Source: Maribacter antarcticus DSM 21422 (GTDB taxonomy: Bacteria > Bacteroidota > Bacteroidia > Flavobacteriales > Flavobacteriaceae). From it: DNA of 64,000 bases. Below are positions 37,285 through 46,323 of the stretch, piece by piece. Each line of letters begins with the position of its first letter. The first letter of the stretch is position 1. The translations under genes were made by a program, and so were the position numbers. The stretch lies in NCBI RefSeq assembly GCF_000621125.1, contig NZ_JHZC01000019.1:1-64000 (forward strand), written 5' to 3'. Under the pieces are notes generated by a model. That model worked only from the letters and a program-made list of their open reading frames with translations. It searched no databases and was not told the origin of the DNA.

Positions 37285-37420
37285 CTATGCTTCCTTTGCT
37301 TTTTCTTCCTTTGCTTTTTCTTCCTCTGCTTTGTCTTCCTTTGCTTTTTCTTCCTCTGCTTTGTCTTCCTTTGCTTTGTCTTCCTTTGCTTTGTCTTCTT
37401 TCGCTTTTTCTTTTTTATCC
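37285..37420. repeat. Tandem repeat coding for the FtsH tail
   Basis: On the plus strand units such as CTTCCTTTGCTTTTTCTT and CTTCCTCTGCTTTGTCTT alternate about eight to ten times with small changes. They encode repeats of (A/K)KED and AEEEK residues at the C-terminus of FtsH. The unit is a multiple of three, so copy-number change would lengthen or shorten the tail without breaking the frame. Confidence 0.85.
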
Positions 37421-39396
37421 TCCCTAGCTTTTTCTACTCTGGCCAAATCTTCAACATTTCTCTCTTTTTCCGCTAAAATATCTTTTTCAAAGGGTCTTTT
37501 GCCAAATATTTTTTCTAAATCTTCTTTAAAGATAACTTCTTTTTCTAATAGCCTTTCTGCTAAGGTAGTGAGTTTGTCTTTATTAGCGGTTAGTACTTTT
37601 ATGGCACGTTGGTATTGTTCTTCTATGATTTTCGAAATCTCTTCGTCAATAGTCTTAGCCGTTTCTTCACTGTACGGTTTTGAAAATCCGTAAGAGTCCT
37701 GACCTGAGGAATCATAATACGTAATATTACCTATTTTATCGTTTAAACCATAAATGGTAACCATAGCTCTAGCTTGTTTGGTTACTTTTTCTAGGTCGCT
37801 TAGTGCCCCAGTAGAAATTTTATTAAAAATCACCTTTTCCGCTGCACGACCACCCATAGTAGCGCACATTTCATCCAACATCTGTTCAGGTCTTACAATT
37901 AAACGCTCTTCTGGAAGATACCATGCAGCACCTAAGGACTGACCTCTTGGTACAATAGTAACCTTCACTAATGGTGATGCGTGTTCTAACATCCAACTGG
38001 TTGTCGCATGACCCGCTTCATGATAGGCGATGGTTTCTTTTTCGCCTGGTGTAATAATTTTATTTTTCTTCTCAAGTCCTCCAACAATTCTATCAACAGC
38101 ATCTAAAAAATCTTGTTTTTTTACTGCTTTTTGTTCTTTTCTTGCTGCAATTAATGCCGCTTCATTACAAACATTGGCAATATCAGCGCCTGAGAACCCT
38201 GGTGTTTGTCTGGCTAAGAAATCCAAATCAAGTGTTTCTGCTGTTTTGATAGGCCTTAAATGTACTTCAAAAATTTCCTTCCGTTCTCTTATATCCGGTA
38301 AATCCACATAAATCTGTCTATCAAATCTTCCTGCTCGCATTAAAGCTTTATCTAGAACATCCGCACGGTTTGTGGCTGCTAGTACAATAACGTTAGTATT
38401 GGTTCCGAAACCATCCATCTCGGTCAATAATTGGTTCAACGTGTTTTCTCTTTCATCATTAGAACCGGTAAAGTTATTTTTACCTCTAGCTCTTCCTATT
38501 GCATCTATTTCATCTATAAAAATAATGGCTGGAGATTTGTCTTTTGCTTGTTTAAAAAGATCTCGAACTCTTGATGCACCTACACCCACGAACATTTCAA
38601 CAAAATCTGATCCTGACAGCGAGAAGAATGGAACTTTTGCCTCTCCGGCTACTGCTTTTGCCAAAAGAGTCTTACCTGTTCCAGGGGGTCCTACCAATAA
38701 TGCTCCTTTTGGTATTTTTCCACCAAGTGAAGTGTATTTGTCTGGATTTCTTAAAAAATCTACAATTTCCTCTACCTCTTCTTTTGCACCTTCTAGACCG
38801 GCTACATCTTTAAAAGATGTTCTCGTATCCGTTTTTTCATCAAAAAGTTTTGCCTTTGACTTGCCAATATTAAAGATTTGACCTCCTGCCCCACCGGCAC
38901 CACCGCCAGACATTCGTCGCATGAGATAAATCCAAATACCGATGATTAAAACAAATGGCAATAACGATAAAAGAAAATCCAACATAGCAGTAGATTCCTT
39001 ACCAAATTCCACAATTGTATCTAAGTTGTTTTCTTTCTTAATTTCGGTAATTTCATTCTGAAATATCTGAAGGTCTCCATAGTCTAATGTATATTGAGGA
39101 ATCTGACCTGCTGATGGTAAAAAGGGTTTTTCAGTAACGTTTTTATGTACTTCTTTGGTAAGGGCCTCGTTTGTAAGGAATACTTTTGCCTGATTCGTAT
39201 TGGTAATAATAAGTATTTTTTCTATATCACCGTTACGCAAGTATTCCTGTAATTCGGAAGTAGTAGTCTTTTCGGTGCTAGCAAGATTATCACTGTTCAA
39301 AAATTGAAAACCAATTAGTAATACTGCTACCAAACCGTATATCCACCACGTACTGAATTTAGGTTTTTTTGGATTCGTACTATTTTCTTTAGCCAT
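37285..39396 (-). CDS. ftsH: ATP-dependent zinc metalloprotease FtsH with acidic/basic repeat tail
   Basis: 703 residues. Two N-terminal membrane helices (about 18-37 and 138-160) flank the periplasmic domain. The AAA module has Walker A GPPGTGKT, Walker B IIFIDEID and the arginine finger region RAGRFDRQ. The peptidase has HEAGH (about 453) and the later Asp ligand. It degrades membrane and regulatory proteins. The unusual part is the last ~50 residues: a low-complexity tail of KAKEDKAEE units made by a repeating 15-30 bp DNA unit. It lies 9 bp after rsfS. Confidence 0.96.
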   Translation of the reverse strand: MAKENSTNPKKPKFSTWWIYGLVAVLLIGFQFLNSDNLASTEKTTTSELQEYLRNGDIEKILIITNTNQAKVFLTNEALTKEVHKNVTEKPFLPSAGQIPQYTLDYGDLQIFQNEITEIKKENNLDTIVEFGKESTAMLDFLLSLLPFVLIIGIWIYLMRRMSGGGAGGAGGQIFNIGKSKAKLFDEKTDTRTSFKDVAGLEGAKEEVEEIVDFLRNPDKYTSLGGKIPKGALLVGPPGTGKTLLAKAVAGEAKVPFFSLSGSDFVEMFVGVGASRVRDLFKQAKDKSPAIIFIDEIDAIGRARGKNNFTGSNDERENTLNQLLTEMDGFGTNTNVIVLAATNRADVLDKALMRAGRFDRQIYVDLPDIRERKEIFEVHLRPIKTAETLDLDFLARQTPGFSGADIANVCNEAALIAARKEQKAVKKQDFLDAVDRIVGGLEKKNKIITPGEKETIAYHEAGHATTSWMLEHASPLVKVTIVPRGQSLGAAWYLPEERLIVRPEQMLDEMCATMGGRAAEKVIFNKISTGALSDLEKVTKQARAMVTIYGLNDKIGNITYYDSSGQDSYGFSKPYSEETAKTIDEEISKIIEEQYQRAIKVLTANKDKLTTLAERLLEKEVIFKEDLEKIFGKRPFEKDILAEKERNVEDLARVEKAREDKKEKAKEDKAKEDKAKEDKAEEEKAKEDKAEEEKAKEEKAKEA

Positions 39397-39405
39397 TTTA
39401 TTTTT

Positions 39406-39783
39406 TTAATTATTAATGCTACTTTCTATTGTTGTAAACTTCGCGTCGCCCCAAAGGCCTTCTATGTCGTAGAACTCCCGAATCTGTTTCTGGAATACAT
39501 GAACTACGACGTTAATATAATCTAACAGTACCCATTCGGCATTGGCTTCGCCCTCTATGTGCCAAGGTTTGTCTTGTATTGCTTTGCTAACTATTTTTTG
39601 GATAGAACCCACGATTGCATTTACATGCGTGTTAGAGGTACCGTTGCATACAATAAAGTAGTCACAAACAGTGTTTTCGATATCTCTAAGGTCAAGTAAA
39701 TTTATGTGTTGTCCTTTTACCTCCTCTATTCCTTGTAAAATTAATGCAATTAACTCATCCGCATTATTTTTCCTATTCTGCAT
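39406..39783 (-). CDS. rsfS: Ribosomal silencing factor RsfS
   Basis: 125 residues, full length for the family. Typical segments are DIENTVCDYFIVCNGTSNTHV, PWHIEGEANAEWVLLDY and VVHVFQKQIREFYDIEGLWGDA, split here only by short gaps. RsfS binds uL14 on the large subunit and blocks subunit joining in stationary phase. First gene of the rsfS-ftsH-LUD-cdsA-psd-ACBP operon, divergent from birA. Confidence 0.95.
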   Translation of the reverse strand: MQNRKNNADELIALILQGIEEVKGQHINLLDLRDIENTVCDYFIVCNGTSNTHVNAIVGSIQKIVSKAIQDKPWHIEGEANAEWVLLDYINVVVHVFQKQIREFYDIEGLWGDAKFTTIESSINN

Positions 39784-39800
39784 TCAAAATTTTATTTTTA

Positions 39801-39808
39801 CAAAGTTA
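39801..39808 (-). promoter_or_regulatory. -7 promoter element (TAACTTTG) of the rsfS operon
   Basis: TAACTTTG on the minus strand matches TAnnTTTG and ends 17 bp before the rsfS ATG at 39783. It would drive the six-gene operon. Confidence 0.5.
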
Positions 39809-39885
39809 TTATTTTTTTGTTCTTTTAGCCCTAGTTTTTAACAATACATTATAGATTGATAAAAGCAAAGAGAAATGAAAGAGAA

Positions 39886-40617
39886 ATGAAAATAATCAAA
39901 CTTAGTGCCACGGAGTCTACAAACGACTACTTAAAGGAGCTCATGACCCTAAAAAGTCCACCCAACTTTACGGTTGTTACAACACACACACAAACTAAGG
40001 GTAGGGGGCAAGTAAGTGCTTCGTGGGAATCTGAACCGGGTAAAAACTTGACTTTTAGTGTTTTAAAGCGGCATGATACTTTGTATTTGGATAATCATTT
40101 TTTGATTAGTATGTGCGTGTCCTGTGCGGTTTATGAAGTGCTCTTGAACCTCGGTTTGCCTCGACTTCGGGTAAAATGGCCTAACGACATTCTGTCAGGA
40201 ACATCTAAGATATGTGGCATATTGATAGAAAATAGTATTGCCGGCCAAGAGATTAAAACTTCTGTAATCGGAATTGGCTTAAACGTGAATCAGGTTCTGT
40301 TTTCAAATCAAGCTAAAGCATCATCTTTGAAATTGCTATTAGGTAGAGAAATAAATTTAGATAATTTGTTGCAAGCCTTACTCGATACCCTCCAACGGTA
40401 TTTGAACGATATACGTTTATCGACATGGGATAGTATATTAAGTCAATACGAAAATATACTTTTTAAGAAAAATAGTACAGCAACCTTCCAAGAACCTCAT
40501 GGCCCGTTATTTAACGGTATCATCAGAGGAATCACAAAAGAGGGCAAACTAAAAGTCTCCTTGCAAGACGAAAGTGTTAAGGAGTATAGTTTAAAAGAAA
40601 TTAAGCTACATTATTAG
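39886..40617 (+). CDS. birA: Biotin--[acetyl-CoA-carboxylase] ligase
   Basis: 243 residues from the ATG at 39886; an upstream TTG in frame adds a basic stretch not seen in the family. The catalytic domain has LSATESTNDYLKEL, the biotin loop QTKGRGQVSASWESEPGKNL, and VKWPNDILSGTSKICGILIE. There is no N-terminal helix-turn-helix, so it is a ligase only, not a repressor. It attaches biotin to the carboxyl carrier protein. It is divergent from rsfS and its end overlaps the SRPBCC gene by 4 bases. Confidence 0.93.
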   Translation: MKIIKLSATESTNDYLKELMTLKSPPNFTVVTTHTQTKGRGQVSASWESEPGKNLTFSVLKRHDTLYLDNHFLISMCVSCAVYEVLLNLGLPRLRVKWPNDILSGTSKICGILIENSIAGQEIKTSVIGIGLNVNQVLFSNQAKASSLKLLLGREINLDNLLQALLDTLQRYLNDIRLSTWDSILSQYENILFKKNSTATFQEPHGPLFNGIIRGITKEGKLKVSLQDESVKEYSLKEIKLHY

Positions 40618-41006
40618 ATGTTCGCTAAATTAGTGGATAGTGTGTTCATGAAGTTTGTAATAGGATTTTTTATCATCATGGCCATCATGGCGTTGAATTC
40701 TCCAGAAAAACTTAACAATACCTCACTCTGGTTTTCGTTTATCGCAGTAATATCTGCAGTAAGTATAAAGGGTAGTTTTTCACTGGCTGCGCCTAGCACT
40801 AACTTATTCGGTGGCGTTTGTTCCTTTTTCTCTAAAACAATTTCAGGCATTCCTTTTAAAGCGAAAAGAAATCTATTTTCGCTAAGTACTTCAAATTTAT
40901 CAATATTGTCTGGCATCAGTTGTTCAAAATTGGCCAGTTCATTTAAAAATTCAAAAGTCTCTTTATCACTTTTAGATACAGTAGTCTTGGGTGTTTCTAT
41001 AAACAT
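40614..41006 (-). CDS. SRPBCC-fold protein
   Basis: 130 residues fitting a START/SRPBCC lipid-binding fold: KETFEFLNELANFEQLMP at the start, a KGMPEIVLEKKEQ strand and a long C-terminal helix ending NFMNTLSTNLANI. Ligand unknown. It follows pyrE by 4 bp on the same strand, a pairing seen in other flavobacteria, and converges on birA. Confidence 0.8.
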   Translation of the reverse strand: MFIETPKTTVSKSDKETFEFLNELANFEQLMPDNIDKFEVLSENRFLFALKGMPEIVLEKKEQTPPNKLVLGAASEKLPFILTADITAINENQSEVLLSFSGEFNAMMAMMIKNPITNFMNTLSTNLANI

Positions 41007-41010
41007 ATCT

Positions 41011-41655
41011 TTATTCTTGTAACCATTTTGAAGGTGCTACCCTCCATTCCTTTAATGTTCTCAGTTGCTCTTCTTTAATGTAGCCCGTTTCAGAAGCTTG
41101 CTCTATTAGATATTCGTAGCTACTTAGGGTATTCAGTTTTAGCTGTTTTTCTTTAAAATTAAGTGTTGCGGTCTCAAATCCATAGGTAAAAACAGCCAGC
41201 ATTCCCTCAACCTTGGCTCCCTCTTGCCGTAATGCATCCACAGCATTAAGACTGCTTTTGCCCGTACTTATTAAGTCTTCTATGACTACGACGGTCTGGT
41301 TTTTTTCCAGATGACCTTCCACTTGATTCTTTCTTCCATGTGATTTTGGTTCGGGCCTTACATAAATAAAAGGTAACCCAAGTACGTCCGCCACCAATGC
41401 GCCAATACCAATTGCTCCTGTGGCCACGCCGGCAATAACATCAGGTTTACCATAAGACACCTCCACTTGCCTTGCCATTTCGTCCTTTATAAAATTTCGT
41501 ATCGGAGGATAGGATAACAGGATTCTATTATCGCAATAAATAGGCGATTTCCAACCAGAAGCCCATGTAAAAGGATTTTCCGGTTTCAATTTAATTGCAT
41601 TAATTTGCAACAGAAGCGCTGCTGTTTTTTTTGCGGTATTCTTGTCTAAAACCAT
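41011..41655 (-). CDS. pyrE: Orotate phosphoribosyltransferase
   Basis: 214 residues from the ATG at 41655. The frame can be read 52 codons further upstream, but that part only overlaps the divergent NUDIX gene and does not look like PyrE. The PRPP-binding loop is VVVIEDLISTGKSSLNAV, and the flexible-loop lysines are in RPEPKSHGRKNQVEG. It makes orotidine 5'-phosphate in pyrimidine synthesis. Start codons of pyrE and the NUDIX gene are only 7 bp apart, and the pyrE -7 box overlaps the NUDIX start codon. Confidence 0.95.
   Translation of the reverse strand: MVLDKNTAKKTAALLLQINAIKLKPENPFTWASGWKSPIYCDNRILLSYPPIRNFIKDEMARQVEVSYGKPDVIAGVATGAIGIGALVADVLGLPFIYVRPEPKSHGRKNQVEGHLEKNQTVVVIEDLISTGKSSLNAVDALRQEGAKVEGMLAVFTYGFETATLNFKEKQLKLNTLSSYEYLIEQASETGYIKEEQLRTLKEWRVAPSKWLQE
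41637..41644 (+). promoter_or_regulatory. Possible -7 element (TATTCTTG) of the NUDIX gene
   Basis: One base off the TAnnTTTG consensus, ending 18 bp before the NUDIX ATG at 41663 and lying inside the pyrE coding region. Spacing resembles that of the PASTA gene promoter. Confidence 0.3.
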
Positions 41656-41659
41656 AACG

Positions 41660-41667
41660 CAAATGTA
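41660..41667 (-). promoter_or_regulatory. -7 promoter element (TACATTTG) of pyrE
   Basis: On the minus strand TACATTTG fits TAnnTTTG and ends only 4 bp before the pyrE ATG. This predicts a leaderless or nearly leaderless mRNA. The element covers the ATG of the divergent NUDIX gene. Confidence 0.5.
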
Positions 41668-42253
41668 TAAAGTTTTTGTTAATGAACTGCCCTTGATTTT
41701 AACAAATAAGCTATCGGAAATGGCTAATGGTGAGTATTTCCCATTGAACAAAGAGGCTATACACGGTGCTATAAAGGCTTTAAAGAAAAAAAAACTAACT
41801 GAGGCGTACATTTATCATCCCAATCATGAGGAAATTCTTAAGAAATTTACAAAAGAAATTCCTCTAATCGTTGCCGCAGGCGGAGTTGTCACCAACAATG
41901 AGGGTAAGGTATTGTTTATTTATAGAAACGATAAGTGGGATTTGCCAAAGGGAAAACTCGATAAGGGAGAATCTGTTGAACACTGCGCTATCCGTGAGGT
42001 TATGGAGGAAACGGGAGTAGAGGGATTGCGCATAGAAAACTTTTTAAAAACAACCTATCACATTTTTAATCATAACGGGATACCTACATTAAAGCAGGTA
42101 CACTGGTATGCGATGAAAACCGAATACAATGGTAAACTGAAGCCTGAAAAAAAGGAAGGTATTGAAAAAGTGAAGTGGAAGGGCCCGAATAAAATTAAAA
42201 AAGCACTTCAAAATTCCTATGCCAATATTAAAATTTTATTCGAGGGGGATTAG
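41663..42253 (+). CDS. NUDIX hydrolase
   Basis: 196 residues from the ATG at 41663; a TTG at 41642 in frame is the alternative. An N-terminal region of about 65 residues precedes the NUDIX fold. The NUDIX box is GKLDKGESVEHCAIREVMEETGV-like, covering about residues 105-127 with the REVMEE core intact. Substrate unknown; relatives hydrolyse nucleoside diphosphate derivatives or dinucleoside polyphosphates. Divergent from pyrE with a 7-bp gap, and convergent with the broken M14 peptidase gene. Confidence 0.88.
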   Translation: MYKVFVNELPLILTNKLSEMANGEYFPLNKEAIHGAIKALKKKKLTEAYIYHPNHEEILKKFTKEIPLIVAAGGVVTNNEGKVLFIYRNDKWDLPKGKLDKGESVEHCAIREVMEETGVEGLRIENFLKTTYHIFNHNGIPTLKQVHWYAMKTEYNGKLKPEKKEGIEKVKWKGPNKIKKALQNSYANIKILFEGD

Positions 42254-42262
42254 TTTAAGCTA

Positions 42263-43990
42263 TTATTTAGATTTAAGTATTCGAAATACGGGTTACTGCA
42301 TGTGAGCCTTCTCGTAATGTTGGGAGCCCTTGAATAACCAATTCAGTTGCGCATACCAATTCTTCGAAAATTCCTTTTCACCCTGTTTTTTGGTATTAAA
42401 TTCATTTCTAAGAACGGAGTTGTTTTGTAACAATGCTAAACTAGTATTCTCAAATACAAATGGCGAACAACCCTCTTTCTGTCGTAAGATAGTGTCAAAG
42501 AAATTCCAGTTAAAAAAGAGTCCACGGCCCTTAGCTCAAGCGTTTCCAAGAGGTATCTAAAACCTGGTTGGTTCGTTGGAACTAAGATATTTCCCGCATA
42601 CACTTTTTGTTGGCTTATGGTAGTGTTGGTTTGCGTATTGTAATGTAAATAATGACCTTCATAAGGAGTGTTCACAGTTTCGTAACTATCTATTTTATAA
42701 AATTCTACATAAATTATAGTATCTTTTTTAAACGGTTTGAAATCGATTTTGTTCAAACAAAGTAAATCTATTCCTTATGTCCACTGCTTTCCAATTATAT
42801 AAGCTTCTGGTATTTGAACAGAATCTGAGGGAATAAAATAATCTTGATACACTACCTTCTTGGTGAAGGATATATTGCGATTGTACTGGAGCCTATTAAA
42901 ACCAGTTATTTCGCTTGTAGTGGTTTCTGGTTTATATCCTTTGAAATTAAGGTTGGAGCTTCTTGTCGTATCTACTTGCCAGGCTATGGGATAGTACTTC
43001 CACGTTAAATGTCTTTCTAGAGCATTTTTTCTGAGTACGGCAATACGCTCTCCGTCTTTTTCTGCAATGCTGATTATCTTTTTCATCAACATATAGGTGC
43101 CTTCTGCACGGTCTTTATATGGTTTTAGCATGTGTGTTTCTGCCATCATTCCAAGGGTATTCCAAAAGGTTGTGTAGCCGGTAGAGTATCTTGGATAATC
43201 CATAAATTACTTAAACCCTCTTGCTGGTTTGCGATTAAATACATTTAAATAGGGCGTTATGTACCAATTGGCAGTTGCAAGTGAATCTTGTAACGCTGTC
43301 ATAAGAGCCTCATGAATGTAGCTACCTAGTTCGCCTCCCAGTGTATTGTGCCGGGTAAATAAATGCGTAGGCGTTTATTGATAATGAGCTCCATTGCTTA
43401 CATGGTTGTTTATAAATAGGTCTGGTTGTGCCAAATGATAGATTTCCGCAAAGGTTCTCACATTCTTAGTATCACACTTTATAAAATCTCTATTCAAGTC
43501 ATAATTCCGTACATTTCCCCTAAAACCATAAGATTCTGGTCCATTTTGATTTGCCTTTCTGGCCTTATTTCTGTTCAAGGAGCCACCAATATTGTAAATA
43601 GGTATGGTTACTAGAACGGTATCTTTTGGCGAATTTATTTTCTCACTTGCTAGGCCTCTGTAAAGTAGCATGGTAGCATCAATACCATCGCTTTCGCCTG
43701 GGTGAATACCATTATTTATAAGAATTATGGTCTTGTCTTTTTGGATATTTTTAAAATTGAAATCACCATCCGTATTATAGGTTACAATGTGTAATGGTTT
43801 ATGGCTATCGGTGCTTCCTATGGTCTGTATATTAATCCCAGGGAATTCTTTTACTAGTTTTATATAGAAGGCTATTACTAGTTGATACGTAGTTGTTTAC
43901 ATACCCTTGGAGGTTTCAAAAGGTGTTAAGATTCTATGGACTATTTTCAGTTTGGTTGTCACATGAGAAAACAGATAATAATCAGTAGTA
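42263..43990 (-). pseudogene. M14-family zinc carboxypeptidase, broken
   Basis: Pieces of one M14 peptidase of about 570 residues follow in order on the minus strand but in different frames. Near 43925-43375: TPFETSKGM, a stop, then TDSHKPLHIVTYN, NNGIHPGESDG (zinc ligands His and Glu) and NYDLNRDFIK. Then come YIHEALMTAL, a stop at about 43203, FWNTLGMMAETHML, a break near 42765, a further shift near 42490, and NWYAQLNWLF followed by a stop at AHMQ. At least five lesions. The N-terminal limit, with a weak signal peptide near 43985, is approximate. Confidence 0.85.
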
Positions 43991-44080
43991 TAAGTAGTTG
44001 AATGGGTAAGGTTTTTATGTTCGCTCGTTCAATACATATCAAGGGTAAAAATACTTTAAAAACTGAATACCGGCAGTTTA

Positions 44081-44485
44081 CTATGCTATTTTCGTAATAT
44101 CATCCATCTTTTGTTTTTTTATAGGTTTGTTGTTAAAAGTGATGATGTGATGGGTTCTATTCTTAAAAAATTCCCACTGCGTTAAGTCATACGGGTCTAT
44201 AGAAGAGGTGACTATGTTTACCTTCACTTTTGTTTTTATGGGTAAAGTGATAAATTCTGTTAAGAATTGCCAACCGTCCATAATGGGCATATTTATATCT
44301 AGGAAAATAATTTCAGGGAGAGGCTTGTTTTTTGTGATGCTATGCTTGATATTTTCCAAAGCTAGGTTTCCATTATTATAAGATTCTACCACCTTACATT
44401 CCACCGTAGAATTCAACATTTTCTTAATGCCGAATACCATAATAGGGTCATCATCTACTATACTGATGAAATTAATTTTTCTCAT
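44081..44485 (-). CDS. Single-domain response regulator
   Basis: 134 residues, a receiver domain only. The acidic pocket is SIVDDDP at the start, the phospho-acceptor Asp is in IIFLDINMPIMDGW (about 64), and the switch Thr/Ser and Lys follow in NIVTSSIDPYDL and NNKPIKK. With no output domain it probably acts by protein contacts, like the short Rcp-type regulators. Its start overlaps the upstream PAS histidine kinase by 4 bases, so the two form a pair. Confidence 0.9.
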   Translation of the reverse strand: MRKINFISIVDDDPIMVFGIKKMLNSTVECKVVESYNNGNLALENIKHSITKNKPLPEIIFLDINMPIMDGWQFLTEFITLPIKTKVKVNIVTSSIDPYDLTQWEFFKNRTHHIITFNNKPIKKQKMDDITKIA

Positions 44486-46323
44486 TTAAAGAATACTTTA
44501 AATTTTGTTCCTTCGCCAAGCTTACTTTCTACTTCAATCTTACCACGCATGGCTTCCACTTGGTTTTTGGTGATGTACAAACCCATGCCTCTAGAATCTT
44601 TATTGGTATGAAAGGTCTTATACATTCCAAATAGCTTGCTGCCATATTTTTCCAAATCTATGCCTAGTCCATTATCCTCTATATTTAAAAGGGTATACTC
44701 TCCTTTTTTTTCTGTATTAAATTTAAGTATCGGTTCCCTATCTGGGTGTTTGTACTTTACCCCATTGGTTATAAAATTCATTAGGATACTATCCAAGTAG
44801 GCCGGTACTATTTGAATGTGTATGTCTTTAGAAACATCGTTGATGATGTTTAATTTATTAGTAGCTATTAAATTAGATAAATTTTCTTGAATGCTTGCTA
44901 TTTTACTTCTGAGGTTTACACTCTCTTTTTTAGCCTGAGTATTGGTGCTAAGGGTTACTACTTCATTAAGATTTTCCAAGGTTTTTAATAAATTATTCGA
45001 CGCTTGGGTAAGCATGTCTACTATTTTGTCTTTTTCTTTTTCATTTTTTTCATTGACCAAAAAGTCCAGAAGCATAGAAAAGTTTGCGCTATGAGATCTG
45101 AGGTTGTGCGAAACAATATGTGCAAAATTTATGAGCTTTTTGTTCTGTAAGGAAGTTACGTTGATTAGGCTTCTTAGTTCTTGCTCTTTTTGTTTTAAGT
45201 TGGTAATATCCAAGCTAATACCAACAAGACCTGTTGCACAACCGTTTTCATCCAGTAGCGGAATTTTTGAACTTAAAAAAGCGGTTTCCGTACCATCGTT
45301 TTTAATACTAATGCTTTCCTGGCCTAGGATTGGTTTTAAAGTTTCCATCACCTTTAAATCTTCGTCTCTTGATAGTTTTGCCGTTTCAAAAGGATACAGG
45401 TCAAAATCTGTTTTGTCTAACAGTTCATTAGCATCTGTTACTCCCAGATACTCGCATTCTGATTTATTTACCAGTATTTTTTTAGAATCCCTATCCTTTA
45501 TAAAAACATTTAAAGGTAAATTATCAATTAAAGTTTTAAGGAGTTTGGCGTCCCCCTTTGTTTTAGTTTCCGAGAGAACCTGCTCATTTATGTCTTGAAA
45601 GGTCCCCATTACCCTAGCAATTTTTCCTTTTTCAAATATGGGTTTCCCAGCTGCCATTATCCATTTTTCGTTTCCTTTGGCTGTGATAATCTGTAGTTTT
45701 AGACTCCATGGTATACCTTTGTCGGTAGCTTCAAAAACAGCCATGGAGATAGTATTTCTGCTATGGCCTTCCTTGTAATACTGAATTGCAGTATCTATAG
45801 TTGGCTCGTAATCTAGAGGTACTTCGTGTATTGTTTTGGTCATAGGACACCAACTAACAGTGCTATTCTGCAAGTCATATTCCCAAACACCTATTTTAGA
45901 AAGTTCGGATTGCTGCTTCAATAATATGTTGGCTTTTTCCAACGCCATATCGCTTTCTATGGCAGAGCTGACATCATTAATTTGAATAATTGCACCTATA
46001 ATGTTTTCTTCAGAATCGTACCAAGTAGCGTTGGACCACTCATGGAATTTCTCATTACCTGATAGATCTTTAAAACCTTGAATGCCCATGTAGTTGGATG
46101 TTCCTTTTAGGCATTCTATTAAAACGTCTTTCCATTTTAGATTTAGTTGTGGGAAAAGGGTAAACAAGGATTGCCCCACAAAATTTATCCTGTTGTCGCA
46201 GAATAAAGATGTTAACTTATCAGATGCATAAACTATATTAAGCTTCATATCTACAAATAGCGTAGCTGTTGGTAGTTGTTTTACCAAAAAAGAAGTTGAT
46301 ATAGTTTTTTTTTCCTTCAGCAT
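44482..46323 (-). CDS. Multi-PAS sensor histidine kinase
   Basis: 613 residues from the ATG at 46323; a TTG at 46362 in frame would add 13 residues. There is no membrane segment. Three PAS domains occupy about 15-370 (LPTATLFVDMKLNIVYAS; WEYDLQNSTVSW; NLPLNVFIKDRDSKKI). The kinase core has the phospho-acceptor His in HIVSHNLRSHSANF and the ATPase motifs NFITNGVKY, DNGLGIDLEKYG and GMGLYITKNQVEAM. The N-box reads NGVKY, as in HWE/HisKA-related flavobacterial kinases. It is coupled to the response regulator gene downstream. Confidence 0.9.
   Translation of the reverse strand: MLKEKKTISTSFLVKQLPTATLFVDMKLNIVYASDKLTSLFCDNRINFVGQSLFTLFPQLNLKWKDVLIECLKGTSNYMGIQGFKDLSGNEKFHEWSNATWYDSEENIIGAIIQINDVSSAIESDMALEKANILLKQQSELSKIGVWEYDLQNSTVSWCPMTKTIHEVPLDYEPTIDTAIQYYKEGHSRNTISMAVFEATDKGIPWSLKLQIITAKGNEKWIMAAGKPIFEKGKIARVMGTFQDINEQVLSETKTKGDAKLLKTLIDNLPLNVFIKDRDSKKILVNKSECEYLGVTDANELLDKTDFDLYPFETAKLSRDEDLKVMETLKPILGQESISIKNDGTETAFLSSKIPLLDENGCATGLVGISLDITNLKQKEQELRSLINVTSLQNKKLINFAHIVSHNLRSHSANFSMLLDFLVNEKNEKEKDKIVDMLTQASNNLLKTLENLNEVVTLSTNTQAKKESVNLRSKIASIQENLSNLIATNKLNIINDVSKDIHIQIVPAYLDSILMNFITNGVKYKHPDREPILKFNTEKKGEYTLLNIEDNGLGIDLEKYGSKLFGMYKTFHTNKDSRGMGLYITKNQVEAMRGKIEVESKLGEGTKFKVFFK

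Noticed and set aside
37285-37420. Possible CRISPR array
   Set aside because: The units are adjacent, codon-multiple and coding; there are no unique spacers.
37255-37476. Plus-strand frame with repeated Phe/Leu/Cys
   Set aside because: Shadow of the repeat that codes for the FtsH tail; no membrane protein family fits.
41656-41811. N-terminal extension of pyrE by 52 codons
   Set aside because: It overlaps the divergent NUDIX gene and has no PyrE-like sequence; the ATG at 41655 is followed directly by the conserved start.
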